Source of the DNA: Burkholderia sp. WSM2230
GTDB lineage: Bacteria > Pseudomonadota > Gammaproteobacteria > Burkholderiales > Burkholderiaceae
Reading direction: 5' to 3'
NCBI RefSeq assembly: GCF_000472445.1
Contig: NZ_AXAJ01000023.1
Coordinates: 1-64,000 of the forward strand
DNA length: 64,000 nt
Every line of letters starts with the position of its first letter. The first letter of the stretch is position 1. A program made the translations under genes and the position numbers. The notes beneath the pieces were generated by a model, which saw nothing but the letters and a program-made list of their open reading frames with translations, did not search any database and was not told the origin of the DNA. This document shows, one piece after another, positions 33,500 to 42,191 of this stretch.

Positions 33500-35356
33500 A
33501 TGCGATTTTTTGCCCTTGCGACCGACTACGACAACACCCTCGCGTCCGACGGACGCGTCGCCGATGCGACGTGGGACGCGCTCGAACGCCTGCGCGCCTC
33601 GGGCCGCCAGCCGATCCTCGTGAGCGGCCGCGAGATGGACGACCTGCTCGAGATCTGTCCGCGGCTCGATCTGTTTTCGCGAGTCGTCGCGGAAAACGGC
33701 GGCGTGTTGTACACGCCGTCCACGGGCACGCGGCGCCTGCTGGCTCCGCCGCCGCCGCCGGCGTTCGTCGACGAATTGCGAAGCCGCGGCCTGCGCCACT
33801 TCAGCGTCAGCGAGACGCTGGTCGCGACGATGAAGCCCGCCGAGCAGATCGCGCTCGCAGTCATTCGCGATCTGGGCCTCGGTCTGCAGATCATCTTCAA
33901 CGGCGAGGCGGTGATGATCGTGTCGCCGGGCATATCTAAAGCAAGCGGTTTGCGCGAGGCGCTCGACGAACTTGCGCTGTCGCCGTTCAATGTGGCGGGC
34001 GTAGGCGACGCGGAAAACGACCATGCGCTGCTCGATGCGTGCGGCTTTTCGGTGGCGGTCGCCAATGCGCTGCCGGCGCTCAAGGAACACGCCGATATGG
34101 TCACGAGCCAGGCAGCGGGCGCGGGTGTCGCGGAACTGGTCGACGCGCTGGTCAAGGACGATCTGCGCGAACGTGCGAGCAGGGCGCAGCGCAGCCGCGT
34201 GCTGATCGGGCATGCTCGCGAATCCGGCGACGCCGGCGAACCCGCGGAGCTGTACTGCGCCGCGCACGGTTCGGTCGTGCTGCTCGCGGGCGAATCTGGA
34301 TGCGGCAAGTCGACCGCGTGCGCGGGTCTGCTCGAACGCCTTGCGGGAATGCATCTGCAGTTGTGCATCATCGACCCCGAAGGCGACTATCAGAATGACG
34401 ACGACACAATCGTGGTCGGCGATGCGCACACTGCGCCGCTCATCGACGAAGTCGTGCAACTGCTGCTGCGTCCTCCGCGTTCGGCGGTGGCCGTCAATCT
34501 GCTGCGCGTGCCGTTGGCCGAGCGGCCGGCGTTCTGCGCTTCGTTGCTGCTCGAGGTGCAGCAGTTGCGGATGCGAACCGGGCGGCCGCATTGGCTCGTG
34601 TTCGACGAGGCGCATCATCTGTTTCCGGCCGGATGGGCGGGTGCGAGCCAGACCATTCCGCAGACCCTGGAGACAGCGCTCGCAATCACCGTGTCTCCGC
34701 AGCAACTGGACGGCACGTTCCTGCGCCAGGTGAACCTGCTGCTCGCGATGGGCCCGAGCGCCGGCAAGGCCGTGCAGGAACTCGCGAAAGCCGCAGGAAA
34801 GCCAGAGCCGCAGCTTCAGGAAACCGCGCTGGAAACGGGCCAGGCGTTGTTATGGCGCCTCGACTCGCCGGCGCCTGAAGGCGTGATCCGGCTCGAGCCG
34901 GGCAGCAAGCATCGGCTCAGGCACCGGCGCAAATACGCAGAAGGGCTGCTGATTCCGGAGCGCAGTTTCTATTTCCGCGGGCCCGAGCACGTACTGAATC
35001 TGCGTGCTCATAATCTCGTGCTGTTCGTCGAGATTGCAGAAGGTGTCGATGCGCCGACGTGGCAGTATCACCGCGAGCGGGGCGACTATTCGCGCTGGTT
35101 CGAAAAGGAGATCGGCGACCCGGACCTCGCGGCGCAGGCGCGGCAGATCGAGCAGGACGCTTCGCTCGATGCAGCCGAAAGCCTCGCGCGGATCAAGGCG
35201 GCCGTACAGGAGCGCTACACGCAGCCGGAAAATCCGTCGATGCCCGCGGTGCTGACGGCGAAAAACGGCGATGCGGCGGCGGACGATGCGACGGCCGATG
35301 GCGGGCGACAGCGCGCGACAGCGGCGAACGGCGAAACGCAACGAAGCGAAAAATAA
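33500..35356 (+). CDS. HAD phosphatase fused to a HerA-like ATPase
   Basis: 618 residues in two domains. HAD-IIB (1-215): nucleophile DYDNT (Asp9, Asp11), SGRE (42-45), candidate Lys147 and GDAEND (169-174), as in sucrose/trehalose-phosphate-type phosphatases. P-loop ATPase (about 235-560): Walker A GESGCGKST (264-272), IDPEGDY (291-297, like the HerA D-x-x-GEY motif) and Walker B WLVFDEAHHLFP (365-376). The last 60 residues are low-complexity. All catalytic motifs look intact. The pairing of these two activities in one chain is unusual, and the job is unknown. Confidence 0.85.
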   Translation: MRFFALATDYDNTLASDGRVADATWDALERLRASGRQPILVSGREMDDLLEICPRLDLFSRVVAENGGVLYTPSTGTRRLLAPPPPPAFVDELRSRGLRHFSVSETLVATMKPAEQIALAVIRDLGLGLQIIFNGEAVMIVSPGISKASGLREALDELALSPFNVAGVGDAENDHALLDACGFSVAVANALPALKEHADMVTSQAAGAGVAELVDALVKDDLRERASRAQRSRVLIGHARESGDAGEPAELYCAAHGSVVLLAGESGCGKSTACAGLLERLAGMHLQLCIIDPEGDYQNDDDTIVVGDAHTAPLIDEVVQLLLRPPRSAVAVNLLRVPLAERPAFCASLLLEVQQLRMRTGRPHWLVFDEAHHLFPAGWAGASQTIPQTLETALAITVSPQQLDGTFLRQVNLLLAMGPSAGKAVQELAKAAGKPEPQLQETALETGQALLWRLDSPAPEGVIRLEPGSKHRLRHRRKYAEGLLIPERSFYFRGPEHVLNLRAHNLVLFVEIAEGVDAPTWQYHRERGDYSRWFEKEIGDPDLAAQARQIEQDASLDAAESLARIKAAVQERYTQPENPSMPAVLTAKNGDAAADDATADGGRQRATAANGETQRSEK

Positions 35357-35377
35357 TCCGGATACCGTACTAATTCA

Positions 35378-35394
35378 AGCGTGACGCTCACGCT
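35378..35394. repeat. Short inverted repeat after the HAD-ATPase gene
   Basis: AGCGTGA-CGC-TCACGCT, perfect 7-bp arms, 22 nt after the stop at 35356. There is no T-tract, so it is at best a weak or Rho-assisted 3' end. Confidence 0.4.
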
Positions 35395-35569
35395 GGGTGA
35401 TCGACCCGCGCAACACTGGGGTTGTCTTTGCGCGCGGTGCGGCGACGCGTGTCCGGCTGCGCCGGATTCGTCAGCTTCGCCGGTGCGCCGCTCGTGCGTT
35501 CAGACTCGCGCAGGGTTGCGAGCGTTTCGAAGAGCGCGCGCACGTGGATTTCGTGTCCTTCGCGACGGC

Positions 35570-36355
35570 TTATGCGTTGTCTGCTTCGCTGTTCCCGCTC
35601 TCCATCGCCCGGTGGGGCCTGGAGGATATCCTGCGCCGGGTCAGCATGTTCATCGCTTCGACAAACGCGGAGAACGCCATGGCCACATAGATATAAGCCT
35701 TCGGCACATGCGTTCCGAAGCCCTCGGCGATCAGCGTCATGCCGATCACGAGCAGGAAGCTCAGCGCCAGCGTCACGATAGTCGGATTACGGTCGATGAA
35801 TTGCGACAGCGGGCGCGCGGCGAACAGCATCGCCATGACCGCGCTGATGACAGCAAGGAACATGATCGGCATGTGATCTGTCATGCCGACAGCCGTGATG
35901 ATGCTGTCGACCGAGAACACGATATCCAGCAGCAGAATCTGGCCGATCGCGCCCGCCACCGTCAATTGCACGGTGCTGCCGGCGCTGCTGCGTTCCGCGT
36001 TTCCATGCGCGTGCGCCACGTGCTGGTGCATTTCACGCGTCGCCTTCCATACAAGGAAGAGACCGCCGCCCAGCAGAATCAGGTCGCGCCATGAGAATGC
36101 GTGGCCGAACAGCGTGATCGCGGGCGCGGTCAACTGCGCGATCCACGCGACCGTACCGAGAAGCCCCAGCCGCAACACCAGTGCGAGCATGATGCCGAGG
36201 CGCTGTGTGCGCGCGCGCTGCGCTTGCGGCAGCTTGTTACTGAGGATCGAGATGAAGATGAGGTTGTCGATGCCCAGCACGATCTCCATCACGACAAGCG
36301 TGAGGAGCGCTACCCATGCGGTGGGGTCGGCAACGAGTGCGAGCAGAGTGTCCAT
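35570..36355 (-). CDS. TerC-family membrane protein
   Basis: 261 residues with about seven membrane helices, TerC/Alx family (linked to manganese export and metal or tellurite stress). Characteristic acidic/Asn motifs: VVMEIVLGIDNLIFISILSNKLP in helix 1-2 and LLLDIVFSVDSIITAVGM later. The start at 36355 matches the family N-terminus (MDTLLALVADPTAWVALL) but lacks a clear ribosome site; in-frame ATGs at 36400 and 36415 are alternatives. Divergent from an nhaR-like gene. Confidence 0.88.
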   Translation of the reverse strand: MDTLLALVADPTAWVALLTLVVMEIVLGIDNLIFISILSNKLPQAQRARTQRLGIMLALVLRLGLLGTVAWIAQLTAPAITLFGHAFSWRDLILLGGGLFLVWKATREMHQHVAHAHGNAERSSAGSTVQLTVAGAIGQILLLDIVFSVDSIITAVGMTDHMPIMFLAVISAVMAMLFAARPLSQFIDRNPTIVTLALSFLLVIGMTLIAEGFGTHVPKAYIYVAMAFSAFVEAMNMLTRRRISSRPHRAMESGNSEADNA

Positions 36356-36443
36356 GAGTTCGGAGCGAGTGGATGAGATAAACGATGGAATAGCGATCAT
36401 GATCGCCCGGCGCATGAATCGGATAAACCAGTGTTAAGCTGAG

Positions 36444-36479
36444 CGACAGATCGGTTTTTTCGAACCTCAATTTCTGTCG
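36444..36479. promoter_or_regulatory. Inverted repeat between terC and the nhaR-like gene
   Basis: CGACAGA (36444-36450) and TCTGTCG (36473-36479) flank 22 nt that contain an inner GGTT/AACC dyad. Folded, this gives a bipartite stem-loop. It ends 8 nt before the nhaR-like start and lies about 90 nt from terC. It could be a regulator site for the divergent pair. Confidence 0.4.
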
Positions 36480-36487
36480 ATCACACC

Positions 36488-37369
36488 ATGCTCAACTATC
36501 GCCACTTGTATTATTTCTGGATCGTCGTGAAGGAGGGCGGCTTTGCGCGCGCGGCCGAGCGGCTCGATATGGCGGTTCAGACAATCAGCGCGCAGGTGCG
36601 CGAGCTTGAAAAATCCATTGGGCGTCAGCTGCTGAAGCCGGCCGGCCGCGGCGTGACGATGACCGAAGCCGGCGAGACGGCGTTCAGCCGCGCGGAACAG
36701 ATTTTTCAGCTCGGCGAGGCGCTGCTCGACGACATGAACGAGGCGAGCGGCGAAGGTGTTGCCCGGCTTGCCGTGGGTCTCTCCGACGGCATCTCCAAGC
36801 TCGCGGCTCACGCGCTTCTCGCGCCTGTGCTGGGCACGCCGTCGCTCAGGCTCCTGTGTCACGAGGGCGAGCCCGCACAGCTATTGTCCGAGCTCGCGCT
36901 ACATCGGCTCGATCTGGTGCTCGCCTGTCAGCCCGCGCCGCACAATTCCGATCTGCGCGTGGTGAGCCAGCGGCTCGTGGGCGCGCCGGTCGACTGGTAT
37001 GGTCCGGCGGAAATCGTCCGCAAATCCGCGAGAGCGGGCTTTCCGCACTGTCTTGCCGAGATTCCGGTGCTTCTGCCTACGCGTCATGCCGCGTTGCGCG
37101 CGCGGCTTGACCGCTGGTTCGATTCGCAGGGCATCCGGCCGCGCGTTGTCGGCGAGTTCGAGGACAGCGCGCTGATGGCGGTCTTCGCCGCGCGCGGCCT
37201 CGGCGTGTTTCCACTCGCGGAACTCGGGGCGGACGATCTATCGCTGCTGCGCGGCTTGCGTCCGTTGGGTCGCGCGGAGGGCGTGATCGAAGAGATTCAC
37301 GCCATCCGCTCGCGCCGTGGCCAGCATCACGCGCTGGCGTCTCAGGTGGTGGCCACTGCGCGCTCATAG
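36488..37369 (+). CDS. LysR-family regulator, NhaR-like
   Basis: 293 residues. The N-terminal winged helix MLNYRHLYYFWIVVKEGGFARAAERL, with VQTISAQVRELEKSIGRQLL, is the distinctive NhaR start (NYRHLYYFW). The effector domain follows (about 90-290). NhaR regulators respond to sodium/alkaline stress. Divergent placement next to TerC, whose relative Alx is pH-responsive, suggests control of terC. The 3' end overlaps the convergent TerB-like gene by 28 nt. Confidence 0.88.
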   Translation: MLNYRHLYYFWIVVKEGGFARAAERLDMAVQTISAQVRELEKSIGRQLLKPAGRGVTMTEAGETAFSRAEQIFQLGEALLDDMNEASGEGVARLAVGLSDGISKLAAHALLAPVLGTPSLRLLCHEGEPAQLLSELALHRLDLVLACQPAPHNSDLRVVSQRLVGAPVDWYGPAEIVRKSARAGFPHCLAEIPVLLPTRHAALRARLDRWFDSQGIRPRVVGEFEDSALMAVFAARGLGVFPLAELGADDLSLLRGLRPLGRAEGVIEEIHAIRSRRGQHHALASQVVATARS

Positions 37370-37803
37370 TCACGCAATACACGCGACGGCAGTCCATGGC
37401 GGCTCGCGGCGGGTCTCAGTTCATGTCCCCATGCGTCGAACACTGCGGCGAGCAGGGCGATTTCGCCGTCCGCCAGGTAGTCGTCGGCTACCGTCACCGC
37501 GACGCACAGGCGAATGACCTTGCGGCGCAGCGCGGGATCGTCGATCTCGTCGATCAGCGTGGTGAGCAGCGCAGTGTCGAGGCAGCCCATGGGAGGCACG
37601 CACGATAGCTGCGCGATCGAGCGATCCTCGCAAAGCGCCTGTACGATCTGTGCGAATTGCGCGGGCGCGAGGCCAAGTTCGCCGGCTATGTTCAGCTTCT
37701 CGAGCGCCCGTTCCTCCGAGCTGCATACGTAGCCGTCTGAAGTGAGGGCAAGTGCGACGATACGTGCTGCTGCTTCTTTGCTGTTACGCGGATAGGCTCG
37801 CAT
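37342..37803 (-). CDS. TerB-like helical protein
   Basis: 153 residues, all helical. RIVALALTSDGYVCSSEERALEKL and LCVAVTVADDYLADGEIALLAAVFDAWG are the paired acidic-loop repeats of TerB-like domains (metal-site acidic residues). ATG 37803 has AAAGGA 7 nt upstream; the longer frame is not homologous. The role is unclear, and nearness to terC hints at the same stress response although it is on a different transcription unit. Confidence 0.7.
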   Translation of the reverse strand: MRAYPRNSKEAAARIVALALTSDGYVCSSEERALEKLNIAGELGLAPAQFAQIVQALCEDRSIAQLSCVPPMGCLDTALLTTLIDEIDDPALRRKVIRLCVAVTVADDYLADGEIALLAAVFDAWGHELRPAASRHGLPSRVLRDYERAVATT

Positions 37804-38004
37804 GATCGGGTCCTTTTGCGGACGATGTCCGTGTTGAAGATGGTCCCAGTCTGCGGCAATATCCGTATCGTATAAACCTGCCAATTGCGAAGTTAAACTT
37901 CGGTAAAGCCGAACCTTTGCCATCATGACATGAAGCAGGCGTTTGCAGGACAACCGGCAATGCGCGCGAACCACCGCTGCGCGCGTGCCGGATCGGGCAC
38001 ACCG

Positions 38005-39441
38005 TTATGCCATGCCGAGTTGTCGTGCAGTGGCGTCAATGGCGCTTTTTGCCTTCGCGACAATCTCGTCGATTTCCTGCCTGCTGATGACAAGTGGCGG
38101 CGACAGCAGCATACGGTCGCCGCTTGCGCGCATGATGAGATTGCCATTGAAGCAGAAGTCGCGGCAGAGGGCGCCCACATCACCGCCGTTCGCAAAGCGT
38201 TTGCCCGCCGACGGCTGTTCCGCGAGTTGTATTCCGGCCACGAGTCCGGCGCCGGCAATCTCGCCCACGATCGGATGATTCGCGAAGGTGTCGCGCAGTT
38301 GCTTCTGGAAGTAGGGCCCCGTATCCATCTTGACGCGCTCGACGATCTTCTCGTCGCGCAGCAACCTGAGGTTTGCCACCGCCACGGCCGCCGCGACTGG
38401 ATGCCCGGAGTAGGTGAGACCGTGATTGAATTCGCCGTTGTCGATAATCGCCGTCGCGATGCGATCATGCACGCCGACGGCGCCCATCGGCACATAGCCG
38501 CTGGTGAGCCCCTTCGCGAGCGTCATCAGATCGGGCTCGAAGCCAAAGTGCTGATGAGCGAACCATTCTCCTGTTCGGCCAAAGCCGCCGATTACTTCGT
38601 CCGCGACCAGCAACACATCGTATTTGCGGCAGATACGCTGAATTTCCGGCCAGTAGGTCGGCGCCGGAAAGATCACGCCGCCCGCGCCCTGGAACGGTTC
38701 GCCAATGAACGCGGCTACGTTTTCAGCGCCTGTTTCGAGGATCTTCGCTTCAAGTTGCTGTGCGCGAGCCAGCGCGAATTCTTCGGGCGTCTGATGGCTT
38801 GCAGCTTCGCCGAAGAAATACGGCTGGTCGATGTGGACAATGTTCTCGACTTTCGAGGGCATCTGCTCATGCATATAGCCCATACCGCCAAGCGTGGCCC
38901 CCGCGATCGTCGAGCCGTGGTAGCCGTTCCTGCGCGAAATCACGACCTTCTTCGAATGCTTGCGCTGCGTGGCCCAATACTGATGGACGATGCGCAACAC
39001 GGTGTCGTTGCCTTCCGAACCGCTGTTGCAATAGAAGAAGTGATTGAACGGCTCCGGCGCGAGTTCGGCAAGCAGCGCCGACAATTCGATGATCGGCGGG
39101 TGAGTGGTCTTGAAGAACGTGTTGTAGTACGGCAATTCCTGCATCTGCAGGTAGGCGGCATCGGCGAGTTCCTTGCGTCCGTATCCGACGTTCACACACC
39201 ACAGGCCGGCCATGCCGTCGATAATCTTGTTGCCTTCCGAGTCCCACAGGTAAACACCGTGCGCTTTGACGATTACGCGGCTGCCGCTGCGGTTGAGCGC
39301 GCCCATATCCGAAAACGGATGAATGTGATGCGCGGCGTCGAGCGCGCGGAACTCAGCGGTACTGCGTTGCTGTTCGACGTGCAACCTCGCGGCAGACTGT
39401 GCCGGCTGCACGTAGGCGACTTCTTCGGTTCTGTAGCTCAT
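38005..39441 (-). CDS. spuC: Class III aminotransferase, putrescine-pyruvate type
   Basis: 478 residues, PLP fold type I. Signature FNHFFYCNSGSEGNDTVLRIV, Asp in LLVADEVIGGFGRTGEW, and catalytic Lys in TLAKGLTSGYVPMG. It fits SpuC-type polyamine:pyruvate aminotransferase. The glutamine-synthetase-like gene 28 nt upstream on the same strand supports polyamine catabolism. Confidence 0.87.
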   Translation of the reverse strand: MSYRTEEVAYVQPAQSAARLHVEQQRSTAEFRALDAAHHIHPFSDMGALNRSGSRVIVKAHGVYLWDSEGNKIIDGMAGLWCVNVGYGRKELADAAYLQMQELPYYNTFFKTTHPPIIELSALLAELAPEPFNHFFYCNSGSEGNDTVLRIVHQYWATQRKHSKKVVISRRNGYHGSTIAGATLGGMGYMHEQMPSKVENIVHIDQPYFFGEAASHQTPEEFALARAQQLEAKILETGAENVAAFIGEPFQGAGGVIFPAPTYWPEIQRICRKYDVLLVADEVIGGFGRTGEWFAHQHFGFEPDLMTLAKGLTSGYVPMGAVGVHDRIATAIIDNGEFNHGLTYSGHPVAAAVAVANLRLLRDEKIVERVKMDTGPYFQKQLRDTFANHPIVGEIAGAGLVAGIQLAEQPSAGKRFANGGDVGALCRDFCFNGNLIMRASGDRMLLSPPLVISRQEIDEIVAKAKSAIDATARQLGMA

Positions 39442-39469
39442 TGTGCTCTCCAGGTTTGCTTTGTTTGCA

Positions 39470-40804
39470 TTAGACGTGCAGCAGCAAATGCCGGCGTTCC
39501 CACGAACTGATCACGCGGAAAAACGCTTCATATTCGGTCTCTTTCAATGCGAGGTAGGCTCTCACGAACTTTTCGCCGAGTACTTCGGCAATGGGCTCGC
39601 ATGCGCTCATCAACGTCAGGCCTTCTTCAAGATTGCGCGGCAACTGATACGGCAGTTCATAGCCGTCGCTGAGCAGCGGTTCGGTCGCGTCGAGTCGTTG
39701 CGTGATGCCCAGATAGCCCGCCGCGAGCGTCGCTGCAATCGCCAGATAGGGGTTGCAATCCACGCCCGGAATGCGGTTTTCTATGCGCCGCGCCGCAGGC
39801 CCCGAATGCGGAATGCGAAAACCCACCGTTCGGTTGTCGTAGCCCCACGCCACGTTGATCGGTGCCGCCATGAAGCGCGACAGCCGCCGATACGAGTTGA
39901 TATACGGCGCGAAAATCGGCATCAACGCAGGGGTGTATTTCTGCAGGCCGGCTATATAGCTCGTGAAAAGCGACGTCGGTTTGCCGTCCGCGGCGGTGAA
40001 AAGGTTGTGACCAGTTTCTTCGTCGACGAGGCTCTGATGCATGTGCATGGCCGAGCCAGGCTCGCCTTCCATTGGCTTGGCCATGAAAGTCGCGTACATC
40101 TTGTGACGCAGTGCGGCTTCACGTACGGTGCGCTTGAAGAGGAACACGCTGTCCGCGAGTTTCAGCGGATCGCCATGCATGAAGTTGATTTCCATCTGCG
40201 CGGCGCCCACTTCGTGAATCAGCGTATCGACCTCCAGTTCCTGCACCTCGCAGTATTCGTAGATGTCTTCAAAGAGCGGATCGAACTCGTTGACGGCTTC
40301 TATTGAATACGACTGACGTCCCGTCTCGGGACGCCCGGTGCGGCCAATCGGCGGTTGCAAGGGCAGGTCCGGGTCCTTGTTCATATCGACCAGATAGAAC
40401 TCGAGCTCAGGTGCAATGACGGGCTTCCAGCCCTTCGCACGGTACAGCTCCAGCACGCGGCGCAATACGCGGCGTGGAGAGATCGCGACAGGCGTGCCGT
40501 CGAAGTGCACGCAATCGTGAATCACCTGAGCAGTGGGGTCGACGGCCCAGGGGATCATGCGGATCGTGGTGGAGTCGGGAACGCACACCATGTCCGGATC
40601 CGTGACGCCGGTCAGCGTGCCGTCGTCGGGGTAGTCGCCGGTGACGGTCTGGATCATCACCGCCTGCGGCAAGCGCATGGATTCGCCCGATTCGAACTTG
40701 CTGCGCGGGATGATCTTGCCGCGCGCGATTCCCGCCATGTCGGGAATGATCGCCTCGATTTCGGTGACGTGGTTCTTCTTCAGAAAATCGTCGATGTCAT
40801 GCAT
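39470..40804 (-). CDS. puuA: Gamma-glutamylpolyamine synthetase-like glutamine synthetase
   Basis: 444 residues, GS type I fold. Blocks: VTEIEAIIPDMAGIARGKIIP, acidic metal ligands in IAPELEFYLVD and HEVGAAQMEINFMHG, and MHMHQSL. Short length and pairing with a spuC-type aminotransferase point to gamma-glutamylation of putrescine or related amines (PuuA/SpuI) rather than ammonia assimilation. ATG 40804 is chosen at MHDIDDFLKKN; the upstream open frame is leader. Confidence 0.86.
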   Translation of the reverse strand: MHDIDDFLKKNHVTEIEAIIPDMAGIARGKIIPRSKFESGESMRLPQAVMIQTVTGDYPDDGTLTGVTDPDMVCVPDSTTIRMIPWAVDPTAQVIHDCVHFDGTPVAISPRRVLRRVLELYRAKGWKPVIAPELEFYLVDMNKDPDLPLQPPIGRTGRPETGRQSYSIEAVNEFDPLFEDIYEYCEVQELEVDTLIHEVGAAQMEINFMHGDPLKLADSVFLFKRTVREAALRHKMYATFMAKPMEGEPGSAMHMHQSLVDEETGHNLFTAADGKPTSLFTSYIAGLQKYTPALMPIFAPYINSYRRLSRFMAAPINVAWGYDNRTVGFRIPHSGPAARRIENRIPGVDCNPYLAIAATLAAGYLGITQRLDATEPLLSDGYELPYQLPRNLEEGLTLMSACEPIAEVLGEKFVRAYLALKETEYEAFFRVISSWERRHLLLHV

Positions 40805-42191
40805 GATCTTTCTCTCTATTTGTTGCGCTACCGTTAGCTTTGAGCAGTAGCGGATGCCGCGATATGTCAGGCCTGCGCGCGCATCCATTCGCGGCAGGCA
40901 TCGCCGAACGCACGAAAAATCGCGGCTGAAAGCGCATGCCTGCCAGAGGTTTATTTCGCATAACGAATAGACGTGTTTATCCAGCCGCGAATGCGGCAAG
41001 GCATTGATCCAGACCGCGCGCCGCACTAGCGCGCAGTGCGCGGCCGCAGGCGCCGCATCAAGCCATCGAAGCAGGGCAGGAGATCGCCGTCAACGGAACG
41101 CGCCGCGCGTGATGATCCGATGCGCCGTTCGACGCCGCCCGCCGCGGTGGCCCGCAGGGCGCACGCGTGCGAGACGGATCGACGTCACGCAAAGCCGCAC
41201 GCGCGCCAACCCGCGCTTCAGGCGAGCACGTTCTGGCAGACGGAAGGATCGAACGGCAAACAGTAGGGAGGCGCTAGGGCAACAGCGAAGCGACTTCGTC
41301 TGTGCGCACCGCGATGAAGGCGCGCGCCGAAACGGAGTTGTGACGTCGAACTGAACGGCGGGAAAGGATTGTGAAGACGGACAGAAAGCGGCGGAACGCA
41401 AGGCTGCCGCTGCTGCCGTTGGCGATGGCGATGGCGCCGTCAGCGCGAGGACAGCTCGCCTGACTGCGGTTCCATCTCACCAAAGGGCCACGGACTCTCA
41501 CGATGACACTCGACTAGCGACGTTGAACATGTTGAACCGGCTGTCTTAATTGCACGGGGCGTTTAAAGAAGCAGCCTGTCGGGATGATCGTGTTTATCCG
41601 CTGCGAAGTGGATTCGCTGCGTCGCGAAAGATGATGCGTGTTTCATTTCGACGCGGGTTTCACGATCGCCTGTTATCCAGCATATACGAGTCGGTGATGC
41701 CGTCAAATTCTTTTCTGACGGGAAATGGCTCCGGGCTTTCCCGAGGAGTGTCAGCGCGGTTTATTCACACGAGCCGGGTGTTGCGTAATGAATGGTTCTG
41801 GGTTTGGTATTTCGAAGTTTGTTTTGCGAGCGTGGATCGTTGTTTTCAAGGTTTCAATCGGCCGAATTGGCGTGCGATGGATAACTTCAGTTCTGGATTA
41901 TTTTTCACGAAGACGGAGTTTTTGCCGCGCGCGAGAACGATTGACAAAGGTCGGCGGCGAAAGTTGGCAGCTTTGGGCGCTTGTGCAAGCCGTGGGGGTT
42001 CGTGAGAGTGTTCGGATCCTGGATTTGACATAAGATAAATTATCACCCAAATACATTGTAGCGGCTCTTAACCGATGTCCGAACATGCCACCCCCAACTG
42101 GCTACCCCAAATTCATTAAAACCGGTCATTCCACAAAGCCACTCCGCGGACTAATCTGGCATCACTCATCCACCTCGAAAGGAAACCGACA
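40805..42191. other. Long gene-poor region
   Basis: About 1.4 kb without a convincing gene. The first 700 nt are GC-rich like the rest of the window. From about 41,500 the sequence becomes visibly AT-richer, with ordinary stop frequency in most frames. The open frame at 41550-42005 has no ribosome site and an unlikely composition. The only supported element is the azoR promoter near the right end. It may be eroded DNA or hold an RNA not recognisable by eye. Confidence 0.5.
42025..42054 (+). promoter_or_regulatory. Putative azoR promoter with palindromic operator
   Basis: A consensus -35 TTGACA (42025-42030) is followed by the perfect dyad GATAA-A-TTATC (42034-42044), then an AT-rich CAAATAC block at -10 distance. 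The dyad would block the promoter if bound. The gene start is 140 nt downstream. Confidence 0.45.

Noticed and set aside
36356..36487. yybP-ykoY (manganese) riboswitch upstream of terC
   Set aside because: The family often precedes terC, but the conserved GGGGAGUAG and CCGAAA-type blocks are not found in the leader.
40952..40969. TTCG-CATAA-CGAA dyad upstream of puuA as a regulator site
   Set aside because: Arms are only 4 bp and do not extend; likely chance.
41090..41401. A 103-codon minus-strand open frame
   Set aside because: Ser/Arg-rich, no ribosome site, and overlaps other equally open frames.
41550..42005. A 151-codon open frame in the gene-poor region
   Set aside because: No ribosome site, no recognisable motif, irregular composition; overlapping frames of similar length exist.
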